A DNA stretch of 64,000 nucleotides, from contig NZ_CP066796.1 of assembly GCF_017161565.1 (NCBI RefSeq), forward strand, positions 2,666,001 through 2,730,000. Reading direction: 5' to 3'. Below, piece after piece: positions 53,059-62,087 of the stretch. Below the pieces are notes generated by a model that ran no database searches, was not told where the DNA came from, and saw only the letters and a list, made by a program, of their open reading frames with translations. A program made the translations under genes and the position numbers. The stretch's first letter is position 1. Each line of letters begins with the position of its first letter. Source of the stretch: Erwinia amylovora. Its GTDB lineage: Bacteria > Pseudomonadota > Gammaproteobacteria > Enterobacterales > Enterobacteriaceae.

Positions 53059-53946
53059 TTAGTCTTTGATACTGTACGGTATCGCGTTAACCGCCTGATC
53101 GCCCGCCCGGTAATTGAAGGTCGCATCAGAGTGTAACGACGTCGGTAACGTTAACCTGATAACCGGCACGACATTGCCGGTTTGTTGATAAAAATCGCGC
53201 TGGTCGTGCTGAGCATTGCTCAATCCCCCGTCTATATAAAAAAATGCCTGCAGAGGCAATTTTCCGGGTGAACCTGGCTGCCAGCTGGCCAACCTAAGTT
53301 CATTCTGAGTCGACAAAAATTTATACCCCATCAATCGCCTGGCTTCCAGTGACTGGAGAAAGTAATAACCGTTTCTGGACGCACTCTCCTGTGTGTCAAA
53401 ACCACACTGATGCTGGTGTGAATTATGATCGATGCTTTTGTAGTGTTGATACCAGTCATGGGCAGTACGGATGCCCATCGTTCGACATGACTTGCTTGCA
53501 GCGGGGTAAAACGCGTGATAGCCACAGCCTTTGTGCTCTCTGTTAACCGTATCCGCATCCACCGGGAAGGCGCACAGCACCTCAATCTGATCTTTATCTG
53601 AGGGCGCCTTATTATGCGGGTAGAAAATCATGCCATTTTTGTAGCCATACGCCAGACGCGTGAACTTAGCATCCTTCCTGAGATAAGAAAACGACACGCC
53701 GCCGCTTTCTAATGACTGCGGGCTGGGATCCCATGAATGATAGTTATCCGAAACGGCGGTAGCGCGCAGTAATACGCCGGAACACAAAAAGGCAGGCTTA
53801 TTTTCGCTGCCGCAGTTTGTCGAGTGATTAAAGTAGTTCTCGGTAATGTCGTGGGCCGTTCTGGGCGGCGTGACGACCGATAAACCCTGAGTTGAGAAAA
53901 CAAGTGTAATGGCAGTCGATATTAGCTGACTGTGAGTGGTTATCAT
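53059..53946 (-). CDS. Secreted Cys-rich protein resembling halovibrin (HvnA/HvnB-type)
   Basis: 295 residues with a likely Sec signal peptide (LISTAITLVFSTQGLSV) and about seven Cys suited to disulfides (NCG, FLCSG, VLCAF, GCGYHA, SCRT, QCGF). Segments such as YHSWDPSP, GGVSFSYLRKDAKFTRLAYG and LPLQAFFYIDGGL recall the halovibrin family as remembered, whose Vibrio fischeri members were described as secreted NAD-glycohydrolase/ADP-ribosylating proteins. The family match is by memory of motifs and not verified; no catalytic residues are claimed. AAGGAAA precedes the ATG. It lies downstream of a phage Q gene with two terminators between, an arrangement like toxin genes in lambdoid prophages. 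Confidence 0.6.
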   Translation of the reverse strand: MITTHSQLISTAITLVFSTQGLSVVTPPRTAHDITENYFNHSTNCGSENKPAFLCSGVLLRATAVSDNYHSWDPSPQSLESGGVSFSYLRKDAKFTRLAYGYKNGMIFYPHNKAPSDKDQIEVLCAFPVDADTVNREHKGCGYHAFYPAASKSCRTMGIRTAHDWYQHYKSIDHNSHQHQCGFDTQESASRNGYYFLQSLEARRLMGYKFLSTQNELRLASWQPGSPGKLPLQAFFYIDGGLSNAQHDQRDFYQQTGNVVPVIRLTLPTSLHSDATFNYRAGDQAVNAIPYSIKD

Positions 53947-54051
53947 GTCTAATTTCCTTTTACATACAGGTTATTAACGAGGGGGTTTGCAGCAGCGGCA
54001 TCACCCCGCCTTGACAGGCTGCCGCTGACGGAGTGGGCAAATTTCAGGCAT

Positions 54052-54077
54052 AAAAAAGCCCCGAACGAAGTCGGGGC
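54052..54077 (-). terminator. Second tandem terminator upstream of the secreted-protein gene
   Basis: Arms GCCCCGA / TCGGGGC at 54058-54077 with a six-base loop, followed on the minus strand by six T residues (54052-54057). Strong intrinsic terminator, about 105 bp before the start of the halovibrin-like gene. Confidence 0.9.
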
Positions 54078-54102
54078 AGACGGTGACAGGATGCCAGAAA
54101 GC

Positions 54103-54129
54103 AAAAAGGCCCCGCGTTTTTGCGGAGCC
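54103..54129 (-). terminator. First tandem terminator after the Q gene
   Basis: Arms GGCCCCGC / GCGGAGCC (one G-U pair) at 54108-54129 with a six-base loop, followed on the minus strand by five T residues (54103-54107). Together with the next one it makes a double stop like the tR' region behind a late phage promoter. Confidence 0.88.
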
Positions 54130-54181
54130 TGATGTCGGGCCGTAATGAGTTTGAAATTGAAATCCCACTCTGTTAGTGATG

Positions 54182-54221
54182 ATTATCCATTTTTATGCAA
54201 AGTTCACCCCGGTTCGATCAA
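54182..54221 (-). promoter_or_regulatory. Candidate late promoter (pR'-like) with pause element
   Basis: On the minus strand TTGATC (54216-54221) and CATAAA (54192-54197) are 18 bp apart. A second -10-like hexamer GATAAT (54182-54187) lies at about the start point, where Q-dependent promoters carry the sigma70 pause signal. It sits directly behind the Q stop codon and before the two terminators. Assigned by layout; the hexamers alone are weak. Confidence 0.45.
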
Positions 54222-54232
54222 TGTTTCACCTG

Positions 54233-55141
54233 TTAAACGGTAATTTTGCGAAATTCAGCGGCAGCGAAGGTCGCTTCGACGTCACATTTATCTATTAGCT
54301 GCAGGTAGAACGGCTTCCAGTTACGCGACCAGGACGACTGAGTCAGTGCCGGCAACTGACTACGAATCGCGCTGAAAACCCGCGACGATGGCGCACGCCT
54401 GAACCCGCGTCCACCGCAATACAGGCACACTTTTTCTACCGGCATGCCTTGCCTTTTCGATGCCGCGATATCCCGCACGCGCCCGCTGCCATTACAGCGA
54501 CAGCGGACGCTGACCGTGCCTGTGCCATGGCAGGTTGCACAGCTGTTGCCATGCTGCCGTTGAGATCTCAGCGCGCTGCCACCGCCATCCTGAGGTGCCA
54601 CGTTTCTACCGGCCAGTTTTACGCCAGCCGACAGGGGGATCACTCCGCTCCCCCTACAGGTACCACAGAGTTGGCGGTCGGCCGCAGAACGTGCGTAATC
54701 TTGCCAGGCAAAGGTTGCCAGAATCCTCATGCATTGGGCTACTTTGTCACCAGCGGATTTTCTGAGCAGGGCCGGCGCGGATTTGCCCGCATAACGCGTC
54801 AGCTGTTTGATAACCTCGTCACCGGCCTGCTGGCTGATGCCCATTTTGCCGATCCAGACGCTGACGCCAAACCTCGCCCTGCTCTGACATATCGCCAGGG
54901 CGGCCATTACCTCACTGGTGCTCAGGCGGTCAGTGGCGGTCGTACAGGCACCGTCGGTGATCCCCTGCCCTTTCGGGTTGAAATAATTGAGTGCGGTTTC
55001 GATCTTCACTGCTGGATCCCTCTCACCTGGCAGCATATCCACTACGCCTTGCCAGATTGTACTGAAGCTTTGATAGCTCCCGGCCCCGCCTGAGGGCAAG
55101 CAAACGCGACAGTTGATATCAGTTAAAAACATCGTTGGCAT
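54233..55141 (-). CDS. Lambdoid phage antitermination protein Q (Antiterm family)
   Basis: 302-residue protein of the phage 82/933W-type Q family. A DNA-associated helical part (LSTSEVMAALAICQSRARFG; AWQDYARSAAD) is followed by a Zn-finger-like region with CGTCRGSG, CATCHGTG, CRCNGSGR and CLYCGGRGF (about residues 158-250). The third motif has lost one residue against the usual CxxCxGxG. The C-terminal WSRNWKPFYLQLIDK and AEFRKITV also fit the family. Q lets RNA polymerase pass terminators after the phage late promoter. No other prophage gene is present, so this is a remnant or domesticated copy between lepA and rseC. The ribosome site is weak and the start could be the second Met. Confidence 0.85.
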   Translation of the reverse strand: MPTMFLTDINCRVCLPSGGAGSYQSFSTIWQGVVDMLPGERDPAVKIETALNYFNPKGQGITDGACTTATDRLSTSEVMAALAICQSRARFGVSVWIGKMGISQQAGDEVIKQLTRYAGKSAPALLRKSAGDKVAQCMRILATFAWQDYARSAADRQLCGTCRGSGVIPLSAGVKLAGRNVAPQDGGGSALRSQRQHGNSCATCHGTGTVSVRCRCNGSGRVRDIAASKRQGMPVEKVCLYCGGRGFRRAPSSRVFSAIRSQLPALTQSSWSRNWKPFYLQLIDKCDVEATFAAAEFRKITV

Positions 55142-55418
55142 AATTTACCAGGCGCGACCTGGAATCATTCATGAAAAATTGAAGCCAAAGAGATAAAACC
55201 TGGTAATGCTGGGTAGACAAAGCTTTCATCCAGGGCGGGCGCGGCCTTAACGTTAAAAATGTGATTTTTGCTAAAAATGACGTTTTGCGCGGTTTCCGCC
55301 GGCGCTGAACAGACAGCAGATCGCTGAATTGATGACGGGAATTAAGGTGGGTACCGAAAAAATGTGAGAATAATCAAACCCGCACAGGCTATGCACCCGG
55401 CGGGCCAAAAGGCATTAT

Positions 55419-55883
55419 CTAGCCGTCGCTGAGAATGCGCAGCGCGTCTGGCGGCAGTGCCACACTGAGGATCACCGGTTGAAACGAAGCGGAGCGCCCC
55501 AGTAAACCCGAGATGCCTTTAGCGAGAATAAAACCACCGATACCGCCCAGAAGCGCGCCGCTGGCTGCCGCCAGATCGCTGTGAAACAGCATCTGGAACA
55601 CACCGCCCAAGGCAAACAGCCCAATCAGCGGGGTCATATACACCAAAAAAGCCGAACCGAGCAGGCTGGTTTCAGCAATCCCCAGTTCAATGCGCTGGCC
55701 GGGGATAAGAGGTTCAGCGCTGGCGATTTTCATCACATGCGCATTTTTCGGCCCCAGCTTCTCCAGCATATGACTGCCACAACCTTTGCGGGCCGAGCAG
55801 CTGTGACAAGACGTTTTCATTTCGGCGTGCAGCGTAGCAATACCATCCTGCCACGACACCACCGTTGCCCATTCTTTCATCAT
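55419..55883 (-). CDS. rseC: SoxR-reducing system / sigmaE modulator RseC
   Basis: Inner membrane protein of the rpoE-rseABC operon, with two transmembrane segments (AFLVYMTPLIGLFALGGVF; GALLGGIGGFILAKGI) after a Cys-rich cytoplasmic domain CHSCSARKGCGSHML. In E. coli it has a mild positive effect on sigmaE and helps keep SoxR reduced with the Rsx complex. 154 residues. Overlaps rseB by 4 bp. Confidence 0.96.
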   Translation of the reverse strand: MMKEWATVVSWQDGIATLHAEMKTSCHSCSARKGCGSHMLEKLGPKNAHVMKIASAEPLIPGQRIELGIAETSLLGSAFLVYMTPLIGLFALGGVFQMLFHSDLAAASGALLGGIGGFILAKGISGLLGRSASFQPVILSVALPPDALRILSDG

Positions 55884-56836
55884 GGTGCGGTTCCTAATGT
55901 AATACTGTCTGCAATGCGTTTGGCCGTAGCCGGCGGGAGTTCGCCGACTACGGTGATTTCCGCATCATTACGCACTTCGGTCTGCATAGTACGACGTCCG
56001 GTACGCAGCAGCTGCGGCGAACTTGTTTTATCTGCCAGCGTGACGTTGACGGAAAAGCTAAACAGCCCATCGGAAAACAGGCGCGACTCGACCGGTCGGT
56101 CGAGCGTTGGCAGCTGGCGACGACTTTGTGATACCTCTTTCATCCCAGACGGCAGCCAACCAACCTGCCAGTTAAAGGTGAACGGGGTACCCTTCGGTAA
56201 CGACAGCACCGCAGGGAGTTTAGCGTTTTGCAGCCCCTGCATCATTTTGCCAACGCCATCATCGACGGCGAAGCTCACCACACGATACTGTTCAAGAGTT
56301 TCACCGTCCCGATCGAGCAGGTCGACGCGCAGAGGCAACCTGCTTTCACTGTCCAGCCAGACGATGTAGCCGTAGCGAGTGCCGTCACGCGGCACAATGC
56401 GTATGACTTCACAAAGTTGATCGGCAATACGCGTGCGGCCGACGGAGACAAAATCATAGTCCGTGGAAAGCTGAGCAAAATCGGCGTAAATCAACGAGGG
56501 CAGTGAATCAACGATATGATCGCCCTGCATGGTGAAAGGCTCCAGGCCGGATTCAAAATAGCTCACTTCGTTGCCGCGCTGAACGATTTCCCGACGCGGG
56601 CCATCCATCTGCAATAGCTGGGCATAAACCTTGCTGTCGATGATGGCATGGCGATAACGCAAAGACTCAATGCCCTGACGAGAGACATTGATATAGGCAA
56701 GTTCGTAACTGAGAGACTGGCTGGCCCGTTTCATCTGCTGCAACAGCGCCCCGGACTGCACGGGTGCGGCCGGGGCAACAGATGAGTAAATCAGGATACC
56801 AGCCATCAGGCTGACGGCACACCAGAGCTGCTTCAT
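55880..56836 (-). CDS. rseB: SigmaE regulatory protein RseB
   Basis: Periplasmic protein that shields RseA from DegS cleavage and senses lipopolysaccharide/lipoprotein signals. Signal peptide (LWCAVSLMAGILIYSSVAPA), a LolA-like N-terminal domain and a smaller C-terminal domain. 318 residues, as in E. coli. Shares one base with the rseA stop. Confidence 0.97.
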   Translation of the reverse strand: MKQLWCAVSLMAGILIYSSVAPAAPVQSGALLQQMKRASQSLSYELAYINVSRQGIESLRYRHAIIDSKVYAQLLQMDGPRREIVQRGNEVSYFESGLEPFTMQGDHIVDSLPSLIYADFAQLSTDYDFVSVGRTRIADQLCEVIRIVPRDGTRYGYIVWLDSESRLPLRVDLLDRDGETLEQYRVVSFAVDDGVGKMMQGLQNAKLPAVLSLPKGTPFTFNWQVGWLPSGMKEVSQSRRQLPTLDRPVESRLFSDGLFSFSVNVTLADKTSSPQLLRTGRRTMQTEVRNDAEITVVGELPPATAKRIADSITLGTAP

Positions 56837-57489
56837 TACTGCGATTGCGTTCCTAACGACTGATTACCAGGAACCTGAGCGGCGGCCTGCTGCTGGTCAG
56901 GGCTGTCAAAATGAAGCTGCTGCGCATTCAGGCGGCGTTGCAGTTCATAATCCTGCAACATGGCATTGACGCGGCGACGCTGATCCTGCACCTGCTGATT
57001 GGCATTGTTTGCGACGGCGTTAGCATTATCGGCCGGGACGCCAAGGCTCACTGGCGAAGCCTGTCCCATCATCGGCAGCGTGTTAAACACGGGCGCATCA
57101 GAAGACTGCCCGGCAACCGGCCGATTGTACTGTTGCACGCCAACAATCACCGCAAGGGAAACACAGGCCGCAACGCCAATCTGCATAATCTGAGCGGCCC
57201 ACGGACGCACTTTTGCCCGGAACGGCATGGCGGCTGCCTGTTCAGGTACTGGCTGCGCTTCAGGGATAAGTCGGCTGATGTTTTTCGCGGGTTCAGATTC
57301 AATGGCGGCGGCTACGCCAGCAGCAATGTCGACATCGAGCCGGGCTGGGAGATCACCGCGTAACGTATCGCGGATCAGGTGATAGCTTTCCCAATCTTTC
57401 TGCAGCACGATATCATCGGACAGCGCAGATATCAGCTCGTTGTCCACCGTTTCACCGTCCATTAAAGCGGAAAGTTGTTCTTTCTGCAT
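56836..57489 (-). CDS. rseA: Anti-sigmaE factor RseA
   Basis: Single-pass inner membrane protein. The cytoplasmic domain (MQKEQLSALMDGETVDNELI) binds sigmaE; a transmembrane segment lies at about 103-120 (IMQIGVAACVSLAVIVGV); the periplasmic part binds RseB and is cut by DegS, with further steps by RseP and ClpXP. 217 residues with a Gln/Ala-rich C-terminus (HFDSPDQQQAAAQ). Between rpoE and rseB. Confidence 0.97.
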   Translation of the reverse strand: MQKEQLSALMDGETVDNELISALSDDIVLQKDWESYHLIRDTLRGDLPARLDVDIAAGVAAAIESEPAKNISRLIPEAQPVPEQAAAMPFRAKVRPWAAQIMQIGVAACVSLAVIVGVQQYNRPVAGQSSDAPVFNTLPMMGQASPVSLGVPADNANAVANNANQQVQDQRRRVNAMLQDYELQRRLNAQQLHFDSPDQQQAAAQVPGNQSLGTQSQ

Positions 57490-57519
57490 GGCTCAATACC
57501 CTTCCTGTGTCCGCTATCG

Positions 57520-58095
57520 CTAGCGTTGGATAAGTGGTTGAATTTTGTTATCAATAGCCTCTCGGGCACGAAAAATACGGGAACGAACCGTACCCACCGG
57601 GCAATCCATGATAACAGCGATATCTTCATAGCTCAGGCCATCGAGTTCACGCAGGGTGATGGCCATGCGTAAATCTTCGGGTAGCGTCTCGATGGTACGG
57701 AAAACTGTCTTTCTCAACTCATCTGACAACATTAAGTTCTCAGGGTTCGATATTTCTTTCAGCGCGCCAGCACTTTCGAAGTTTTCGGCATCGATTGCAT
57801 CTACATCGCTGGTCGGAGGACGTCGCCCCTGGGCAACCAGGTAATTTTTGGCCGTATTGACGGCTATCCGATAGAGCCAGGTATAGAAAGCACTGTCGCC
57901 CCGGAATGAATCCAGCGCACGATAGGCTTTAATAAACGACTCTTGTACCACATCTGGCACGTCTCCTGACGGGACATAACGGGATACCAGACTCGCCACT
58001 TTGTGCTGATAGCGAACTACCAGTAAGTTAAATGACTTCCGATCGCCTTTCTGTACTCGTTCAACGAGAACCTGATCCGTTAACTGCTCGCTCAT
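57520..58095 (-). CDS. rpoE: RNA polymerase sigma factor sigmaE
   Basis: ECF sigma factor for the envelope stress response. The start at 58095 (MSEQLTDQVLVERVQKGD) gives 191 residues, identical in length to E. coli, with GGGGAGA upstream. Region 2 (VVQESFIKAYRALDSFRGDSAF) and region 4 (LDGLSYEDIAVIMDCPVGTV) are clear. The frame stays open 26 codons further upstream, probably only a leader reading frame. Its own sigmaE-type promoter lies upstream. Confidence 0.98.
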   Translation of the reverse strand: MSEQLTDQVLVERVQKGDRKSFNLLVVRYQHKVASLVSRYVPSGDVPDVVQESFIKAYRALDSFRGDSAFYTWLYRIAVNTAKNYLVAQGRRPPTSDVDAIDAENFESAGALKEISNPENLMLSDELRKTVFRTIETLPEDLRMAITLRELDGLSYEDIAVIMDCPVGTVRSRIFRAREAIDNKIQPLIQR

Positions 58096-58177
58096 CTGAG
58101 GTAAGATCTCCCCCAATCTTGTTCCACGCGTAACCGCAATCCCAATGTTGACTTCATGATTTCGAGCAAGCATGCGG

Positions 58178-58205
58178 TATGAATCGGTATCATGCTGAAA
58201 GTTCC
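58178..58205 (-). promoter_or_regulatory. SigmaE-dependent promoter of rpoE
   Basis: On the minus strand GGAACTT (58199-58205) and TCATA (58178-58182) are 16 bp apart, fitting the sigmaE consensus and the known autoregulated rpoE promoter. It lies about 85 bp upstream of the rpoE start. Confidence 0.8.
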
Positions 58206-58560
58206 ATTACGCCATAATTTAGTGTTGTCATCTTGTGACGCAGACAAATCTGCTGGCTTTATTATGCATTATCGCTGATTTGTGCTGACGTTGTTCACGA
58301 ATTCCATCCGCGCACCAGCCTGATGAAGCCCGCAGAGTAACGCAACACGATTCTTATTTCACCTTATAATCACTTCGCGCCGACAGAGTTCTGGATAGTA
58401 AACTCTTTGCCGGGTAACGCCACTGTTCACAGCGGTCATCAAAGTGATTTCTGCGCTACCTGATATCGCTGAATATCTCTATCCCGGAGGGTTTAAGCTG
58501 TTTATTTCGCTCATTTTCATGCTAAGCACAGCGCCTGCTATATTTGGTCAATTAAACAAC

Positions 58561-59393
58561 ATGACCTTTTCCTCCGGCTATTTCTGTGATGTGTTGATCA
58601 TTGGTAGCGCCGCCGCCGGGCTGGCGCTGCGACTGGCAGATAAGCAGCGAGTCACCGTCCTGAGCAAAAAGCCAGTACACCAGGGGGTGGCATTGCTGCC
58701 GTGTTCGCTGAAACCGACAGTAGCGGATCCCATATTGAAGATGCGCTTATCGCCGGTGACGGATTGTGCGAACCGGATGCCGTATCGTTTATCGCCAGCC
58801 ATGCGCGTCACTGCGTGCAGTGGATGATTGAAAAAGCTGTGCTGTCTGACAAGGACACCTGCGCCGACAGCCCGCATCGCTACCACCTGACGCGTAAAGG
58901 GGGCCACAGCCAGCGCCAAATTGTGCATAGCGCCGATGCCACAGGCAAAGCGGTGGATACCACACTGGTAAACCCGTCGCTTCACCACCGGAACATCACC
59001 ATTATTAAACGTAGCCACGCCGTTGACCTGATAATGTTCGACAAGGTCGGCCTGCCTGGCCAATGACGGGGGGATGGCTTCGTTCAACAACAGATGGTAT
59101 TCCAGCATAACTGTCATGAACTGCGCGTTCTTCTGTGGGGCTGTGTCGGCATCGTTCGCTGCAGCAAACGGCGGTAGCGCGCCCTGCGGCATATCACTAT
59201 GCTGCAACAGGAAATTGACGAGTATTACGCCAATTTCCGCGTCTCTGACGCTCTGCCGGAACTGCGCAATCTGGGTCAGGTGGCGCTGCTGAAGGTGCGC
59301 TGCGCCATGGGGCGTCAAGAAAGCCGGGGCTGCACTACGCTCTGACTACCCGCGCACGGCGGGGGAAGCGCGTCCGACCATTTTGCGCCCTCT
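58561..59393 (+). pseudogene. nadB: Decayed L-aspartate oxidase gene nadB
   Basis: Remains of NadB, the first enzyme of de novo NAD synthesis, divergent from rpoE as in E. coli. An N-terminal piece starts at 58561 ([19 protein letters not shown]): the FAD motif has Ala where GxGxxG needs Gly, and two residues are missing. Near 58690 a small deletion removes the STFYAQ region and shifts the frame into [20 protein letters not shown], which runs to VGLPGQ and stops at 59066. About 230 internal residues are then missing. The C-terminal piece (VFQHNCHELRVLLW, then [17 protein letters not shown], then [11 protein letters not shown]) carries an in-frame TAG after VRCSKRR and ends frameshifted. No function is possible. 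Confidence 0.95.
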
Positions 59394-60131
59394 TCAGCGG
59401 AACAGATAGAAATCGCGCGTCAGGCTACAGTGCGCCTCTGAATAGCGCTGGTCCGGGCCACGGATGGCCATGCGGTCCAGCAGCTGTTCACCAGGCTTGG
59501 GTGACAGTGCCAGAAGGACCCGATGAGGCGGCCGCATGTCATTGTCGGCAATGTCGGTCCGAAAACGAAGATGCCAGCCATGCTTCAGCGCCCGCTCCAC
59601 CAGCTTATTCCCCGTAGATTCTGGCAGGATCACGCAGAAAAAACCGTCTTCGTCGATCAGATCCCCGGCACAGCCCAGCAGCACCTCATGTGTCAGATCC
59701 GTGGTGTAGCGTGCCGCAGTTCGTTGCGGCGAAGCGCATTGTGACCCCGGAGAAAAATAAGGGGGATTACTGACGATCAGTGAATAGCGGTGTTCACAAC
59801 GTTGCGTCCATTCAACGATATCAGCCTGCTGTACACGCACTTTATCCGGCCAGGGTGATGCCGCCACATTTTCCTGCGCCTGTAAAGCGGCCGCTTCATC
59901 CAGTTCCACCGCATCAATTTGTACCGGGTCGGCGGTTCTCTGTGCCAGCATTAACGCAATCAGTCCACTGCCGCTACCGATATCCAGGGCGCGCTGCACG
60001 TTGGCAACCGGAGCCCATGCGCCAAGCAGCACGCCATCGGTGCCCACTTTCATCGCGCAGCGATCGTGAGCGATAAAAAATTGTTTGAAGGTAAATCCGT
60101 TGGGGCGAAGAATCGCTTTCTGTGGTGACAT
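59394..60131 (-). CDS. trmN: tRNA1(Val) (adenine(37)-N6)-methyltransferase
   Basis: Class I SAM methyltransferase that makes m6A37 in tRNA1-Val. Motif I is [17 protein letters not shown] and the catalytic NPPY motif is SNPPYFSPG. The start at 60131 ([19 protein letters not shown]) gives 245 residues, as in E. coli; the frame opens 11 codons earlier with no better ribosome site. Divergent from srmB, as in E. coli (yfiC). Confidence 0.95.
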   Translation of the reverse strand: MSPQKAILRPNGFTFKQFFIAHDRCAMKVGTDGVLLGAWAPVANVQRALDIGSGSGLIALMLAQRTADPVQIDAVELDEAAALQAQENVAASPWPDKVRVQQADIVEWTQRCEHRYSLIVSNPPYFSPGSQCASPQRTAARYTTDLTHEVLLGCAGDLIDEDGFFCVILPESTGNKLVERALKHGWHLRFRTDIADNDMRPPHRVLLALSPKPGEQLLDRMAIRGPDQRYSEAHCSLTRDFYLFR

Positions 60132-60263
60132 TTGACTGACCTGCAAGGGAAACGGCGCTAGCATAGGGCAATCTTAGACGAAGGAAAAGTGATTAACTCC
60201 ACACAAACAGATGAAGATCGCGCTTAATCTGTCTATAATCAGCGCCCCAAACTGAGGTAGACC

Positions 60264-61592
60264 ATGACTGTAACCACTTTTTCCGAACTTGAACTTGACG
60301 AGAGCCTGCTGCAGTCCCTGCAGGAGAAAGGCTTCACGCGCCCCACGGCTATTCAAGCCGAGGCTATCCCGCCAGCACTGGAGGGTCGTGATGTTCTGGG
60401 TTCGGCACCAACCGGTACAGGCAAGACTGCGGCCTATCTGCTGCCCGCGCTCCAACATTTGCTCGACTTCCCGCGTAAGAAGTCAGGCCCGCCGCGTATT
60501 CTGATCCTGACCCCCACCCGTGAACTGGCTATGCAGGTCGCCGATCAGGCGCGCGAGCTGGCAAAACACACCCGTCTGGATATTGCCACCATCACCGGCG
60601 GCGTGGCGTTTATGAACCACGCTGAGGTGTTCAGCGAAAATCAGGACGTGGTCGTTGCGACTACCGGGCGTCTGCTGCAATACATTAAGGAAGAAAACTT
60701 CGACTGTCGCGCAGTCGAAACGCTGATCCTCGATGAAGCCGACCGGATGCTGGATATGGGCTTTGCTCAGGATATCGAAACCATCTCGGCAGAAACCCGA
60801 TGGCGCAAACAAACGCTGCTGTTCTCCGCCACGCTGGAAGGCGAAGCTATCAAAGATTTCGCCGAGCGTATTCTTAACGAACCGGTTGAAATAGAAGCCG
60901 ATCCGGCACGGCGCGAACGCAAAAAAATTCAGCAGTGGTATTACCGTGCGGATGACATCAAACACAAAACCGCGCTGTTACTGCATTTGCTGAAACAGCC
61001 AGAGGTTACGCGTGCCGTAGTGTTTGTGCGTAAGCGTGAGCGCGTGCATGAAGTCTGTGGCTGGCTGCGTGAAGCAGGTATCAACAGCAGCTATCTTGAA
61101 GGGGAGCTGGTACAGGCCAAACGTAACGAGGCGATTAAGCGCGTGGTTGACGGCCGGGTGAACGTGCTGGTTGCCACCGACATCGCCGCACGCGGCATCG
61201 ACATTGATGATGTCAGCCATGTGATTAACTTCGATATGCCGGTTACCTCCGATACCTATCTGCACCGCATTGGCCGCACCGGGCGTGCTGGCAAAAAAGG
61301 CATCGCCATCTCACTGGTTGAAGCGCATGACAATCTGCTGCTGGGTAAAATCATCCGCTACGTTAAAGAGCCGATAAAAGCACGCGTCATTGATCAACTG
61401 CGCCCGACCACGCGTGCACCAAACGAAAAACTGAAAGGCAAGCCCTCGAAGAAAGTTCTGGCTAAGCGCGTTGAACAAAAAAATAAACAGAAAGCGGAAG
61501 AGAAGCCACGCGTGAAAGAGCGCCATCGCAACAGCAAAAACATTGGTAAGCGCCGTAAGCCAACCAGCGCCAAAACAGACTCCGCTGAATAG
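60264..61592 (+). CDS. srmB: ATP-dependent RNA helicase SrmB
   Basis: DEAD-box helicase for early 50S assembly. Q motif GFTRPTAIQAEAIP, motif I APTGTGKTAAY, motif II LDEADRML, motif III SATLEG and motif VI HRIGRTGRAG are present. A long basic C-terminal tail follows (KKVLAKRVEQKNKQ and after). 442 residues, near the E. coli 444. Confidence 0.97.
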   Translation: MTVTTFSELELDESLLQSLQEKGFTRPTAIQAEAIPPALEGRDVLGSAPTGTGKTAAYLLPALQHLLDFPRKKSGPPRILILTPTRELAMQVADQARELAKHTRLDIATITGGVAFMNHAEVFSENQDVVVATTGRLLQYIKEENFDCRAVETLILDEADRMLDMGFAQDIETISAETRWRKQTLLFSATLEGEAIKDFAERILNEPVEIEADPARRERKKIQQWYYRADDIKHKTALLLHLLKQPEVTRAVVFVRKRERVHEVCGWLREAGINSSYLEGELVQAKRNEAIKRVVDGRVNVLVATDIAARGIDIDDVSHVINFDMPVTSDTYLHRIGRTGRAGKKGIAISLVEAHDNLLLGKIIRYVKEPIKARVIDQLRPTTRAPNEKLKGKPSKKVLAKRVEQKNKQKAEEKPRVKERHRNSKNIGKRRKPTSAKTDSAE

Positions 61593-61623
61593 CCTTAGCG
61601 TTGGCATATTCGCCTTAATTGAC

Positions 61624-61668
61624 TGCACCGCAAAAGTTGGCCAGCCAGCAAGTCGCGGTGCATTTTTT
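61624..61668 (+). terminator. Terminator of srmB
   Basis: TGCACCGC (61624-61631) pairs with GCGGTGCA (61655-61662), followed by TTTTTTC. Lies about 30 bp after the srmB stop; the loop is long and can form a small inner stem. Confidence 0.75.
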
Positions 61669-61839
61669 CACCCATTTTGTATGCCCCCCTCTAAGTCATC
61701 ATTCAGTGGATCGGTGATGAAAGCGCGGCATATCTCTTACCACTATGCTGGGTAGACCTTATTTAGTTTTTCAGATCAGATAATTAGACAGGCAAACGGC
61801 TGGTGAGTTATCCAACACCCGCTTGATTATCCTGCCCGT

Positions 61840-61976
61840 TTGAGCCTGACAGGCTGCCCGTAAAGGGACGGTTAATCGCCTCACGCTGCTGTTCCGGCAT
61901 CCGTGTATTAAAACCTAGCGCCTGACCAGATAGAGCGCACGATTGGCAGATCAGGTGGCGTGAATTCCGCCGATCA
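61840..61976 (-). pseudogene. grcA: Remnant of the autonomous glycyl radical cofactor gene grcA
   Basis: grcA (yfiD) lies in this orientation between srmB and ung in E. coli. Here an ATG at 61976 begins MIGGIHAT, close to the E. coli start MITGIQIT, and is followed at once by a stop. About 50 bp further the same strand reads FNTRMPEQQREAINRPFTGS, close to the GrcA C-terminus [20 protein letters not shown]. The middle of the gene, about 90 codons, is deleted, and the glycyl-radical segment just before this piece is scrambled. The upstream FNR box is still intact. Confidence 0.75.
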
Positions 61977-62073
61977 TATTTTGCCTGCCGGCACTAACGG
62001 CTCAGGCCGGATAGCCTGTACCGGTTTGATAAATAAATCCCTGAACTGTATAGCCATCGTGGCTTGAGGCTTA

Positions 62074-62087
62074 TTGATGCAAATCAA
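62074..62087 (-). promoter_or_regulatory. Perfect FNR box upstream of the grcA remnant
   Basis: TTGATTTGCATCAA on the minus strand matches the FNR consensus TTGAT-N4-ATCAA exactly. It lies 98 bp upstream of the remnant start codon, comparable to the FNR site of E. coli grcA. It could now act on nothing, or on ung from the other side. Confidence 0.8.

Noticed and set aside
52779..55418. Attachment-site repeats bordering the Q/halovibrin-like insertion
   Set aside because: No convincing direct repeat was found by eye in the two flanks (52779-53058 and 55142-55418), and there is no integrase.
58095..58173. N-terminal extension of rpoE by 26 codons
   Set aside because: The frame is open, but the shorter form matches the E. 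coli sigmaE start and has a ribosome site. The extension would start at about the sigmaE transcription start point.
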